Below are positions 44,355 to 53,265 of a stretch of DNA of 64,000 bases, in pieces. How positions within the stretch are numbered: position 1 is the stretch's first letter; each line of letters starts with the position of its first letter. This DNA is from Chitinophagales bacterium (GTDB taxonomy: Bacteria > Bacteroidota > Bacteroidia > Chitinophagales > Chitinophagaceae), in contig JAFLBL010000006.1 of the NCBI GenBank assembly GCA_017303855.1, positions 1 to 64,000 of the forward strand, given 5' to 3'. The notes beneath the pieces were generated by a model. The model worked only from the letters and a program-made list of their open reading frames with translations, was not told the origin of the DNA and did not search any database. The position numbers and the translations under genes were made by a program.

Positions 44355-45515
44355 ATGAACAGTAAAGAACCCTCCGTCCTTTTTCAGCCCTACCTGGTAT
44401 GGGTACTGGCTCCGCACCTGGAATCGGAAGACCCGAATATTCAATACTATTACGATTTTACCCAGAGTATAAAAGAGTATACCCGTGTATTCAGCGAACT
44501 GAATACGGAATGGAAATGGCAACCGGTGACGATGGATAATTTTAAAACCATTATTGCCTCCATTGCCAGCGAGTCGGGAAATAAAACCCCGCTGGTGCTG
44601 AATCTCTGTGACGGGGATGAAGTAAACGGTACGCCGGGTGTATCGGTGATTCATGAACTGGAAAAAGCCGGGCTGATCTATACCGGTTCAGATGCTCATT
44701 TCTATACCATCACCACCTCGAAGATTCCCATGAAGAAGGCGTTTGATAAAGCCGGTGTGGCTAATGCCGGCTGGCGGGTGATTACGGAAAAGAAGGGTTC
44801 CGTGAAAGGGATCTGTAAGCGCGTGGGTACGCCGCTGATCATAAAACCGGCAGTTTCCGGTGGCAGTATGGGTGTTTCTGTAAAAAATGTGGTGAATTCA
44901 GAAGAAGAACTGGCGGAACGGATTGAAGAAATCAAAAAAGGATACCGGGGCTGGAACCTGCTCGCGGATGGTTTATTTGTAGAACAGTTTATAACCGGTC
45001 CGGAGTATACCACATTCATAACCGGCTCCAGTAATGATCCGGAACATTGCATCGTGTATGAACCGGTGGAAAGAGTGTTTCATGAATCCCTGCCTGAAAC
45101 GGAAAAGTTCCTGTCTTTCGACCGGCTCTGGGAAATTTATGAAGATGAAACACCGATGCCGGAGCAGGGAAACTTTTATGAATATCGCCCGGTACACGGA
45201 GACCTGGTACAGCAATTGAAACAACTGAGCCTGGATGCCTATAAAGCCTGCGGAGGTATGGGGTATACCCGGATAGATATCCGGCAGGATACGGCAACCG
45301 GTAAATTGTATATGCTCGAAGCCAATGCCCAGTGCGGTTTGAGCGAGGATGAAAATTATACCTCAATCGGGGCCATACTGAAAGCGTCCGGGGTCTCTTT
45401 TACCCGGGTAATAACGGAAATTCTGAAAGACGCCCTCCGCAGAAGTATGCTGCGGGAAGAAGCGGGTATAAGAAAACAGTCTGCCCGGAAATCCAAACCC
45501 GTTACCGTGAAATAA
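44355..45515 (+). CDS. ATP-grasp ligase (D-Ala-D-Ala ligase-like)
   Basis: A 386-residue ATP-grasp enzyme. The N-terminal pre-ATP-grasp part contains LVLNLCDGDEVNGTPG, then the glycine-rich ATP loop KPAVSGGSMGVSVKNV, FVEQFITGPEYTTFI, and the metal-binding LEANAQCGLSEDENYTS near the C-terminus. Members of this branch ligate a carboxylate to an amine via an acyl phosphate. Adjacent genes are SET on one side and an ATP-grasp-SET fusion on the other, so the product is likely a small peptide or amide that is methylated. The end (RKSKPVTVK) is a basic tail. Confidence 0.88.
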   Translation: MNSKEPSVLFQPYLVWVLAPHLESEDPNIQYYYDFTQSIKEYTRVFSELNTEWKWQPVTMDNFKTIIASIASESGNKTPLVLNLCDGDEVNGTPGVSVIHELEKAGLIYTGSDAHFYTITTSKIPMKKAFDKAGVANAGWRVITEKKGSVKGICKRVGTPLIIKPAVSGGSMGVSVKNVVNSEEELAERIEEIKKGYRGWNLLADGLFVEQFITGPEYTTFITGSSNDPEHCIVYEPVERVFHESLPETEKFLSFDRLWEIYEDETPMPEQGNFYEYRPVHGDLVQQLKQLSLDAYKACGGMGYTRIDIRQDTATGKLYMLEANAQCGLSEDENYTSIGAILKASGVSFTRVITEILKDALRRSMLREEAGIRKQSARKSKPVTVK

Positions 45516-45536
45516 GTTTTGTGTTACCCTGATCAT

Positions 45537-45544
45537 TACCTTAG
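45537..45544 (+). promoter_or_regulatory. Possible internal -7 box TACCTTAG
   Basis: TACCTTAG lies 6 bp before the ATG of the ATP-grasp-SET fusion, close to TAnnTTTG with two departures. An upstream TTTTGTG (45518-45524) lies 12 bp away, somewhat short for a -33/-7 pair. Confidence 0.35.
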
Positions 45545-45550
45545 CAAGCC

Positions 45551-46978
45551 ATGAAAGTATGTGTACTGCAACCGGACTATTCCACCACCGGGGTGGATTA
45601 TAAAAACTACGACCCGCCCAGGGATTTATCGGTATTGATTCCGGAGCATGAAGTACATACGGTTTTCCTGAACAAGCTCACTACTTACCGGCAGCTGAAA
45701 GAACTCAGCAAAGAAGGCTATGATATATTTGTCAATCTCTGCGAAGGTTACCTGGAATGGGAAGTACCCAGTATTGACGTGATTTATACACTGGAAATCC
45801 TGAACCTGCCTTTTACAGGTCCTACTTCCAAATTATATGACCCGCCCAAAGAGCTGATGAAGTACCTCGCGTATTGCGAAGGCGTGAAGACACCGGGCTA
45901 TGTGCTGATCAGTGAACTGAATGATGTGGAGGAAGCGGTGAAACATTTGCAGTTCCCGTTGTTTGTAAAACCCGCCAAAGCCGGTGACAGCCTGGGAGTT
46001 GATGAACATTCACTGGTCTATTCAAAAATTGAACTGCAGCAGAAATGCATCAGTATTCTCGGAGAGTACGGACCCCTGCTGGTGGAAGAATATATAGCGG
46101 GCCGCGAATTCACCGTACTGGTAGCGGCCAATGCCGATGAACACAGTTGCACCGTGTTCCGCCCGGTGGAGTATCTTTTTCCGGAAGGGCGTGCCTTTAA
46201 AACGTATGCGTTAAAGACATCGGAACTGCATCCCGATTGCAATGTACCCTGTACGGATGAAGTGCTTGACCGGCAATTACGGGCGGCGACGGAACGGATC
46301 TTCAAAGGATTTAACGGGGTGGGATATGCGCGATTGGATTTCAGGGTAAACGATAAACAGGAGATTTATTTCCTGGAGATCAATTTCACCTGTTCAGTCT
46401 TTTACAAAGACGGTTATGAAGGTTCTGCCGATTTTATCATAAAGTTTGATGGGATCGGCCAGTCCGGTTTTCTGCGTCACATGATTGCGGAAGGTATTGC
46501 CCGTCATCAGCGGAAGACCAGGCCCTTTATCATGAAGGGGAACTCGATTGCCGGGTATGGTATTTATGCCAACCGGGCCATCCGGAAAGGAGAAGTCATT
46601 TTTAAAGGTGAGGGCCGTTCCCAGCGCATCATCACCAAACGATTCGTGGAAAAGAACTGGAATGAAGAGGAGAAACTGCATTTCCGCCGTTATGCGTATC
46701 CGGTGAGTGATGAGGTTTTTATATTATGGGATGATGACCCGGCTGAATGGGCGCCCCAGAACCATTGTTGTGATGCCAATACCGCCTTTGACGGCCTGAA
46801 TGTATTAGCACTTACCGATATATCTAAAGGACAGGAACTCACCCTCGATTATGCTCATTTTTTAGACGAGCACATGGAACCATTTGATTGTCAATGCGGT
46901 GCAAAAGGCTGCCGGGGAAAAATTTCGGGACAACCCGGCAATTCGCTAAATTTGCGGGAGAAATCGGTAGCCGGTTAA
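45551..46978 (+). CDS. ATP-grasp ligase fused to a SET domain
   Basis: A 475-residue fusion. Residues 1-325 are a D-Ala-D-Ala-ligase-like ATP-grasp module: IFVNLCEGYLEWEVPS, FVKPAKAGDSLGVDEHSLV, LVEEYIAGREFTVLVA, and metal-site LEINFTCSVFYKDGYEGSAD. Residues about 328-460 are a SET domain: SIAGYGIYANRAIRKGEVIF, the AdoMet-site NHCCDAN, LTLDYAHF and post-SET CQCGAKGCRG. Joining a ligase to a methyltransferase in one chain strongly argues that both act on the same product. The linker between the modules is short and helical. Confidence 0.9.
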   Translation: MKVCVLQPDYSTTGVDYKNYDPPRDLSVLIPEHEVHTVFLNKLTTYRQLKELSKEGYDIFVNLCEGYLEWEVPSIDVIYTLEILNLPFTGPTSKLYDPPKELMKYLAYCEGVKTPGYVLISELNDVEEAVKHLQFPLFVKPAKAGDSLGVDEHSLVYSKIELQQKCISILGEYGPLLVEEYIAGREFTVLVAANADEHSCTVFRPVEYLFPEGRAFKTYALKTSELHPDCNVPCTDEVLDRQLRAATERIFKGFNGVGYARLDFRVNDKQEIYFLEINFTCSVFYKDGYEGSADFIIKFDGIGQSGFLRHMIAEGIARHQRKTRPFIMKGNSIAGYGIYANRAIRKGEVIFKGEGRSQRIITKRFVEKNWNEEEKLHFRRYAYPVSDEVFILWDDDPAEWAPQNHCCDANTAFDGLNVLALTDISKGQELTLDYAHFLDEHMEPFDCQCGAKGCRGKISGQPGNSLNLREKSVAG

Positions 46979-47066
46979 ACGTCTTACAACCTCTCCGGTC
47001 TCATACTTACACTCCATTAGATTTTACTGACCCATTCGATTTGGCTTTTATCTAAACAGATGAACT

Positions 47067-47966
47067 ATGTCCCGTTTTGCCGTACTCAGAACAATTATGA
47101 TGCAGCACCGCTACAGGCTGGTGCTGACCTATTTCTTATTTTCCATTGAAATGCTGGGCAGCCTGATGCGCCCCTTTTTCCTGGGTATGGCAGTAAACGA
47201 CCTGATCAAGGGTAGTTACAAAGGCCTGATACTGCTTACTGCGGTACACCTGGGCTGGTTGTTGATCGGAATGATCCGTCACCGGCTCGATACAAGAACC
47301 TATTCTGCTATTTATACGTCACTGGTTACCAAATTCCTTGCCCGTCGTTATGGCAAAGAAGATGTGTCCAGGCTGAGTGCGCATTCCAACCTGGCGCGGG
47401 AGTTTGTGGATTTCCTGGAATTTGACCTGGTCTATGTTATTGAAGCAATCTATAGTTTACTTGGCTCTCTTATCCTGTTGTTTTTTTATGATACGTCGGT
47501 GGTCCTGGTATGCCTCGGTATATTGTTACCTGTTATCGGCTTCAGTTATTTATACGGGAAAAGAATGCGGTTGCTGAACCAGCAAAAGAATGATGAACTG
47601 GAAAAGCAGGTGAATATTATATCCACCGGTAACAGTCACCTGATCCGTCAGCATTATGATAATCTCCGTAAATGGCAGATCCGTATCAGTGACCAGGAAG
47701 CCTGGAATTTCGGCATCATGGAAATACTGGTAATGCTGGTCATTGGTCTTTCATTGCTGCTTACTAACAAAGCGGCCGGTGCAGGAATGGAAGCCGGCAG
47801 CCTGATTGGTATTTACAGTTATATACAACGGTTTGTTTCGGGATTAGATACTATTCCCTATACCGTACAGCGTCTGTCTTCTCTCAACGATATCACCCGC
47901 CGCATAGAACTGGAAGAAGATGACCTGGGCAGGAATGGCGGTGAGGGGTTGCGGGAAGTAGCCTGA
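47067..47966 (+). CDS. ABC-transporter six-TM domain protein without ATPase domain
   Basis: A 299-residue integral membrane protein with five or six hydrophobic spans (LVLTYFLFSIEMLGSL, LILLTAVHLGWLLIGM, VIEAIYSLLGSLILLFF, VVLVCLGILLPVIGFSYLYG, ILVMLVIGLSLLLT) and the QRFVSGLDTIPYTVQRLSSL segment typical of ABC exporter membrane domains. No nucleotide-binding domain is fused and none is encoded nearby. It lies 88 bp after the ATP-grasp-SET gene on the same strand, so it may form the membrane part of that system. It could also be an independent orphan half-transporter. Confidence 0.85.
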   Translation: MSRFAVLRTIMMQHRYRLVLTYFLFSIEMLGSLMRPFFLGMAVNDLIKGSYKGLILLTAVHLGWLLIGMIRHRLDTRTYSAIYTSLVTKFLARRYGKEDVSRLSAHSNLAREFVDFLEFDLVYVIEAIYSLLGSLILLFFYDTSVVLVCLGILLPVIGFSYLYGKRMRLLNQQKNDELEKQVNIISTGNSHLIRQHYDNLRKWQIRISDQEAWNFGIMEILVMLVIGLSLLLTNKAAGAGMEAGSLIGIYSYIQRFVSGLDTIPYTVQRLSSLNDITRRIELEEDDLGRNGGEGLREVA

Positions 47967-47968
47967 GT

Positions 47969-48000
47969 AGTTGAAAGGTTTAAAAGTTGAAAGGGTAATA
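47969..48000 (+). repeat. Octamer array (AGTTGAAA type)x4
   Basis: AGTTGAAA, GGTTTAAA, AGTTGAAA and GGGTAATA in 8-bp phase, starting 2 bp after the stop codon of the ABC membrane gene (47964-47966). Confidence 0.8.
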
Positions 48001-48074
48001 AGTACGTTTGAAAACGTACATAGTATAATAATATAATTGCTTGCTCAATTCCTAAAACCAGCGCCACGTTGACG

Positions 48075-48110
48075 AACTTTTCAACTTTTCAACCTTTTAA
48101 CTTGTTAACC
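48075..48110 (-). repeat. Octamer array (AACTTTTC type), 4.5 units
   Basis: AACTTTTC, AACTTTTC, AACCTTTT, AACTTGTT, AACC. It ends 2 bp before the stop codon (48113-48115, minus strand) of the CorA gene, so both convergent genes here are followed by octamer arrays of complementary type. Confidence 0.8.
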
Positions 48111-48112
48111 AT

Positions 48113-49222
48113 TCAGAACCACCCTCTCCGTTTAAACACATACAACATCACCAGCGGTATTACGAACATGAGTCCGACGGCGAAGTAGAAGCCAAAGCTG
48201 TGGTGTGAATAGGGAATGATATCGAAGTTCATACCGAAAATACCGCCGATCACGGTGGCCGGTGCCAGAAGACAGGTCACGATGGTCATTACTTTCATTA
48301 CTTCATTGAGGCGGAGGTTTACATTACTCAGGTAAAGATCCTGTACACTCATCATCACATCGCGGTAGTTCTCACTCAGGTCGAAGGCCTGGATGATATG
48401 GTCGTAAACGTCTTTAAAGTATTTGGTAGTCCGGTCGTCCAGCAGTTCGCTTTCGCTGCGGATCAGTCCGGAGAGCAGATCACGTACCGGGGCAATATTT
48501 CGTTTCAACACGATCAGTTCTTTGCGCAACTGGTTGATCCGGGCGAGGGAGCGCTTATTACTTTTACGTACCACTTCTTCTTCCAGTAACTCGATCTGTT
48601 CTCCCAGCTTTTCCATAATGAGAAAGTAACTGTCCACCACCGTATCCAGCATGGAATAGAGCAGGTAGTCGGCTGTTCGTTGCCGTACCTGGCTTTTTGT
48701 AATATGCAACCGGTGACGGATGGGATCGAATACATCGCGGGCCGGATCTTCCTGGAAGCTAAGTACGAAATTGGTACCGAGAACGATACTGATCTGTTCA
48801 GTTTCTACGGTTTTATTTTCTTCATTGAAGTAGAGCATATTCAACAGGCAATACATCACGCCTTCCACTTCATCCATTTTCGGCCGCTGATTCACACTCA
48901 GTATATCTTCCACGATCAGGGAGTGAATACCGTATTTCTCACACACCGCTTCCACATCTGCCTTCCGGATACCGTCGATATTGATCCAGCTGATACTGTT
49001 AGTCTCTTTATACTGGAAAGTATCTTTTACCTGTTCCGATCTTTTTTCATGCAGGGTTTCGGGTGTATAATCATACACTGATACAACAGTTTTCTCCGAA
49101 TCCTCCCGTTGCGAAATGGTGGTCGGGTTTACAGCCAGAATCTCGCCGGTCCGTTTAGTGGCAAACAGGTTGGGCAGGTATAAATACTTCAGGTATTTCT
49201 CGGGTTTCAGGCGGACGTTCAT
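48113..49222 (-). CDS. corA: CorA-type magnesium/cobalt transporter
   Basis: From the ATG at 49222, about 369 residues. The cytoplasmic N-terminal domain contains SWINIDGIRKADVEAVCEKY and LGTNFVLSFQEDP; a long helix (ELLEEEVVRKSNKRSLARI) leads to the first membrane span, which ends in the signature GMNFD (filter motif GMN), then a second span (YFAVGLMFVIPLVMLYVF) and a short basic tail. The protein forms a pentameric channel for Mg2+ or Co2+. A GTG start at 49279 would add 19 residues of low similarity. Confidence 0.93.
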   Translation of the reverse strand: MNVRLKPEKYLKYLYLPNLFATKRTGEILAVNPTTISQREDSEKTVVSVYDYTPETLHEKRSEQVKDTFQYKETNSISWINIDGIRKADVEAVCEKYGIHSLIVEDILSVNQRPKMDEVEGVMYCLLNMLYFNEENKTVETEQISIVLGTNFVLSFQEDPARDVFDPIRHRLHITKSQVRQRTADYLLYSMLDTVVDSYFLIMEKLGEQIELLEEEVVRKSNKRSLARINQLRKELIVLKRNIAPVRDLLSGLIRSESELLDDRTTKYFKDVYDHIIQAFDLSENYRDVMMSVQDLYLSNVNLRLNEVMKVMTIVTCLLAPATVIGGIFGMNFDIIPYSHHSFGFYFAVGLMFVIPLVMLYVFKRRGWF

Positions 49223-49291
49223 GTAGGGAAAGTAGAGATTTATTGGAAGATGGCAAAGTGCTGTTGGTGAAAACACCAACAGCTAGAAACG

Positions 49292-49319
49292 ATGGGCCGA
49301 TGTGCCAATGGGCCGATGG
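49292..49319. repeat. Octamer array (ATGGGCCG type), 3.5 units
   Basis: ATGGGCCG, ATGTGCCA, ATGGGCCG, ATGG in 8-bp phase between the CorA promoter side and the 3' end of the AMP-ligase gene. Confidence 0.75.
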
Positions 49320-49340
49320 TCTGGAATAATACGTAAGCTA

Positions 49341-50819
49341 TCACGAGCAGGGGAAGGTTGTAACCCCGGTTTTTTTTCCGGTGGGTGTTTCTGTAAAGCC
49401 CGTAACCGGGATAATTTTATCGGGTATTTTAATATGTGCCAGTCGCTGACGGAGTGCCGAACGTATTCGTTCCTCATCAAAAGTGAATCCGGGTTGAAGT
49501 AATATCCAGGCTACCGGTTTTTCACCCGTTATTGTGTCCTTTTCGCTGGTGACCAGCACATCACGGATACCCGGGAGTTGTATGATTGCATTTTCTATTT
49601 CAACGGGGAAAATATTCAGTCCGTTTTTAATGATCATATTGTCTTTACGACCCCGCCAGATTATCAGTCCGCTATCCGTTTTTTCCACCAGGTCGCCAGT
49701 GCCATACCATACACCAGGTGACAGATTAGCCATCGGAGAGTTGATCCATAATTCATCAGCCCCTCCGGCTGTTGATGCCAGGCGGAATCGTATTCCCCTG
49801 AGCGGGCGACCGATCGCATGTATGTGGACAGACAGATCGGTATAACTGGCAATAAAGGAAGTACTGGCTTCTGTGCTGCCATAAAAGCTAAACAGGTTTT
49901 TACTGAGCGTGGTGGAGAGAACGGATAAGATTTGTTCATTCAGCGGGGCTCCTCCGCTGATAATAAGTTTAACCGGATGGCTTTTTCCGGACAAGGCCAG
50001 TGACAACTGATAAAGTGAAGAAGGTACACCCGTTAACAGATCCGTTTTTTCCCGGCAGAGAAGCGACGCCAGTTTGTTGCCGTCTTTTTCTGAAGACACC
50101 ACCGCTTTTTTTCCCAATACCAGGGAAAACAGCAGGGAGGTATAACCGAAACCATGAGTGACCGGTGTGGAAATAAAGACGGCATTTCCCCTGTGAATAC
50201 CCGTGTACTGCACCAGGTCTGCAAAAGCGTTCAGCCAGTAGAAAGCGCCGGGTTTTTTAGGAATCATTTTCGGACGGCCGGTACTGCCGGAGCTGGGAAA
50301 AATAAGCGCCGCTGCAGGAGCGGATATAAACCCGCCGGATTTTTTTTCCATTGCATGGGAAAACATTTGTTCAAGGCAGAAACTGTTTGCTACATGGAGA
50401 TGGCTGTCCTCGTCTGAGAAAAGACCTGCTTCGGGATAACTGTTCCGGATATGTTGTATATCGGCCGTTGTGGTTTTGGGATGTATAAGCAATAAGGGAA
50501 TACCCGCTGCCTGAAAAGCATACAACCAGCTAATATGCCGGCTGCTGTTGTTGCAGGCGAGAATAGCTACATTACCCTCAGCTACCGGAAAGGAATTCTG
50601 CAGGTAACCAGCGAGTGCGGTGGTAACTGACCGGAGTTCAGAAAAGGTATAAGTGATTTGTCCATCTGTCAGTGCCGTTTTATCCGGATAAAGGCGGGCA
50701 GCCAGTTCAGGCAGCCAGGCAATATTTTCACCATGCTTTTTTTTTGCCCTGTACAATGACCAGAGCAATGCCGGGGATAAGAATCCCAGCCTGGCCAGTT
50801 GAACAGCGAGCTGAATCAT
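49341..50819 (-). CDS. AMP-binding acyl-CoA synthetase/ligase
   Basis: A 492-residue adenylate-forming enzyme. Motifs in order: LIFPSSGSTGRPKMIPKK (P-loop), FYGSTEAS (A5), WYGTGDLVEKTDSGLIIWRGRKDN (A7/A8) with NIFPVEIENAI, and the C-terminal PTGKKTG lysine. It activates a fatty or other carboxylic acid as acyl-AMP. The upstream SDR gene overlaps by 4 bp, suggesting a joint pathway for lipid or polyketide-like acyl modification. The substrate is not readable. Confidence 0.9.
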   Translation of the reverse strand: MIQLAVQLARLGFLSPALLWSLYRAKKKHGENIAWLPELAARLYPDKTALTDGQITYTFSELRSVTTALAGYLQNSFPVAEGNVAILACNNSSRHISWLYAFQAAGIPLLLIHPKTTTADIQHIRNSYPEAGLFSDEDSHLHVANSFCLEQMFSHAMEKKSGGFISAPAAALIFPSSGSTGRPKMIPKKPGAFYWLNAFADLVQYTGIHRGNAVFISTPVTHGFGYTSLLFSLVLGKKAVVSSEKDGNKLASLLCREKTDLLTGVPSSLYQLSLALSGKSHPVKLIISGGAPLNEQILSVLSTTLSKNLFSFYGSTEASTSFIASYTDLSVHIHAIGRPLRGIRFRLASTAGGADELWINSPMANLSPGVWYGTGDLVEKTDSGLIIWRGRKDNMIIKNGLNIFPVEIENAIIQLPGIRDVLVTSEKDTITGEKPVAWILLQPGFTFDEERIRSALRQRLAHIKIPDKIIPVTGFTETPTGKKTGVTTFPCS

Positions 50820-51679
50820 GTTTTCCTGTTTTTAAGCCGGTTTTGTTGAATCCGGTACCATAGGTCCGGTGCAAGTATATCGAGAATGCGGGGGATGACA
50901 ATACACCAGGGACGGTATTTTCTGCGGCGGCGGATGATGCTGTGCAGAATAACATCAGCGGCTTTGGCAGAACTCATTGCCGGTCGTTTATGGTTTTCTT
51001 CCACGATCATACTCATGCGTGTTCTCACCAGCGGGAGGTACACCTGGCAGAGGGAAACACCTGTGGCTTTCATCTCCGGTTCGGCGCAGCGTAACCAGTG
51101 ATCAAATGCAGCTTTGCTGCTATGATAAGCGGACCAGCCTGCAGTATGTGGCAGAAAAAGACTGACGGTTGAAACATTCACCACAATCCCTTTCTTTTCT
51201 GTTAATCCGGGTAAGACACCCAGTATTAATTGTACCGGTCCGGTGAAATTAACGGCACTGCTTCTTTTGGTGTCATGAAATCTATTCAATGAATCAGCCA
51301 GTTTCCGGTAAATGGAATGCCCTGCATTGCTGATCAGTATATCAACAGTTATTTCTTTTACTTTCAGGCCGGTGATCAATTCATTTACAGCCGTTTCATC
51401 TCGCAGGTCGGTATTATAAATTTGCACAACCGCTTTTTCTCCGCATTGCTTTTTGATTTCTTCCAGTTTTTCTTTTGTTCTGGCCACTAATACTAGTGTA
51501 ACCGGGTAATGACTTATACGTACAGCCAGTTCAGCCCCGATGCCAAAAGAAGCACCGGTAATAAGAATGGTTTTGCCCGATACAGCTTCAGCCAGTTTTT
51601 TTTGATTTACCGATCGCACGGGGAATAAGAAGGAATCCAGTGGATGATGATAGGGATATTTATCTGGGGAAGGGGGCAT
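50816..51679 (-). CDS. Short-chain dehydrogenase/reductase
   Basis: From the ATG at 51679, 287 residues. The Rossmann fold shows TILITGASFGIGAELAVRI, DLRDETAV, SNAGHS, the catalytic Ser in VSTVSLF, and YHSSK (Tyr-X3-Lys) with AAFDHWLRC. It uses NAD(P)H to reduce or oxidise a keto/hydroxy group. It is translationally coupled to the following AMP-ligase. A TTG at 51691 is a worse start. Confidence 0.92.
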   Translation of the reverse strand: MPPSPDKYPYHHPLDSFLFPVRSVNQKKLAEAVSGKTILITGASFGIGAELAVRISHYPVTLVLVARTKEKLEEIKKQCGEKAVVQIYNTDLRDETAVNELITGLKVKEITVDILISNAGHSIYRKLADSLNRFHDTKRSSAVNFTGPVQLILGVLPGLTEKKGIVVNVSTVSLFLPHTAGWSAYHSSKAAFDHWLRCAEPEMKATGVSLCQVYLPLVRTRMSMIVEENHKRPAMSSAKAADVILHSIIRRRRKYRPWCIVIPRILDILAPDLWYRIQQNRLKNRKT

Positions 51680-51689
51680 GATGTGATGC

Positions 51690-51721
51690 AAATTAGCAAA
51701 TTCGAAAATTAGCAGATTGGC
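51690..51721. repeat. Octamer array (AAATTAGC type)x4
   Basis: AAATTAGC, AAATTCGA, AAATTAGC and AGATTGGC in 8-bp phase, starting 11 bp upstream of the SDR start codon. The same unit occurs at 19933-19948. Confidence 0.75.
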
Positions 51722-51777
51722 AGATGTGACGATGGGGGTGAGGCTTTGTGCTCTTCCCTGTTCATAAGAAGTGCGGT

Positions 51778-52419
51778 CTACTTTCTTTTTAAAAAGGGCT
51801 TAATCAGATAAACGATTCCCATGGCGATAGCGGCGCCCAACGCGGCCAGGGCAATATCCTTATGCGCATCCCATGGATCGCCCTGAGTGGCCACATAGGT
51901 TTCACCGAGTTCACGGGTGGCAAATTCGGCTACGGCCCATTCGATCATTTCGAAGATGGTGCCGAGCGAGAAAGCAATTTCGACAGGTATGAACCAGGCG
52001 GCTTTAGAACTTACTTTAAATTTATTGATCAGGATTTCCCGGTAGGGATAAGCCATCAGGAAACCGAAACTGAAATGCACGATCCGGTCATAGGGATTGC
52101 GCCAGAGGTTCCAGGTATTCTGGATCCACTCGCCAACTATATTTTGTGTATAGGCATAGAAGGCTCCGAAGAGATGCAGCATGACGAAAGCGAAAATGCA
52201 GAGATAGCTGGCATCACTTAGATTATGCCATTTACGGGAGCCAATCATGATACCCAGGCAGATAATAACCAGTGCATTTTCCAACGCCCAGTCTTCCAGT
52301 ATCAGGCAATTGAACCAGCCATAGATCCAGTACACGAGCATCAGTCCTGATAATATCCAGAGCAGACGATTTTCGGCAATAGGAGTACGGTGATTGGTGG
52401 TGGCGGTGCTGATGGGCAT
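51778..52419 (-). CDS. DUF2238 membrane protein (YjdF-like)
   Basis: A 213-residue protein with about six membrane spans (WILSGLMLVYWIYGWF, ALVIICLGIMIG, YLCIFAFVMLHLFGAFYAY, and others). The conserved DRIVHFSFGFLMAYPYRE block and FSLGTIFEMIEWAVAEFATRELGETYVATQGDPWDAHKD are the DUF2238 signature (Trp, Asp and His residues near the membrane surface). The function of this family is unknown. Confidence 0.85.
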   Translation of the reverse strand: MPISTATTNHRTPIAENRLLWILSGLMLVYWIYGWFNCLILEDWALENALVIICLGIMIGSRKWHNLSDASYLCIFAFVMLHLFGAFYAYTQNIVGEWIQNTWNLWRNPYDRIVHFSFGFLMAYPYREILINKFKVSSKAAWFIPVEIAFSLGTIFEMIEWAVAEFATRELGETYVATQGDPWDAHKDIALAALGAAIAMGIVYLIKPFLKRK

Positions 52420-52578
52420 GCGGGACTGTTTAATCAGATTAAATGTAAACAGAATTTGTTGATAATTATCTGCTGATCGTTAGTTTACCAGATTATTACA
52501 GTTTATCAGAGAATAAACAGGCTTTTCTCCATTGGAGCCAAGTACTTTTTTAAACACCACATTATCCGCATCCTTCAT

Positions 52579-53091
52579 TTACACAAAAAGTAAAATCAGC
52601 GTCAGTATAATCCCTGCAATGGTATAAATCATTCCTTTTTTGAAAATGCTGGTCTTGGGCATAAACATCCAGAAGGAAGAGATCACAAAGAAGAAAAGTG
52701 ACACTCCGAAGAAAACGTTCAGGAAGAACAGCGGCTCGGATGACTTGGCTTTGTGCAGTCCGGTAAGTTTGCTGATGACAAAAGGAAGTTCTTTCACTTT
52801 ATATTCTGTATGGCCGGTTGCTTTATTGTATGACCCGTTGTTGAAATACACGAGATCACCTTCTGTTTTGGTGACTTTCAATTCCTTTATCCGGGTCTCC
52901 TGTCCCAGTTCCTTTGCTTCCAGATTGGGTTTAAGTTCTTTAACGACCTGCTTCTCTTTTTTCAAAAAATCGGTATCCCGGAAAATCAGTACAATACCAC
53001 TGAGTGAATAAACGGCCATGATCCCGGCCAGGAAAAAGCCCAGGTAGCGGTGAATAACACGCATACCGGTGCTGAGTGAATTTTTTGCCAT
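52579..53091 (-). CDS. PepSY-associated membrane protein
   Basis: From the ATG at 53091, 170 residues. It starts with the PepSY-TM-like span MRVIHRYLGFFLAGIMAVYSLSGIVLIFRD, a soluble domain in between (TEYKVKELPFVISKLTGLHK), and two C-terminal spans. PepSY-TM proteins in Bacteroidota often accompany iron/siderophore uptake; no such genes adjoin it. An in-frame start at 53175 would place 28 residues before the span. Confidence 0.75.
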   Translation of the reverse strand: MAKNSLSTGMRVIHRYLGFFLAGIMAVYSLSGIVLIFRDTDFLKKEKQVVKELKPNLEAKELGQETRIKELKVTKTEGDLVYFNNGSYNKATGHTEYKVKELPFVISKLTGLHKAKSSEPLFFLNVFFGVSLFFFVISSFWMFMPKTSIFKKGMIYTIAGIILTLILLFV

Positions 53092-53265
53092 TTCGAATCT
53101 TGCTTGTTTTAGGGCGTAAAAATAATTGCGTAAAGTATTATAATATGACGCAATCGGGAAAGGGAAATTGCGCAATCGGGAAATAGAAAATAGTTAATAG
53201 TAAATAGAGAATAGGGGGCGGTCTTTTATGAAAAGGGAGCAACCTGTCACTGCCACCAAGTACAT

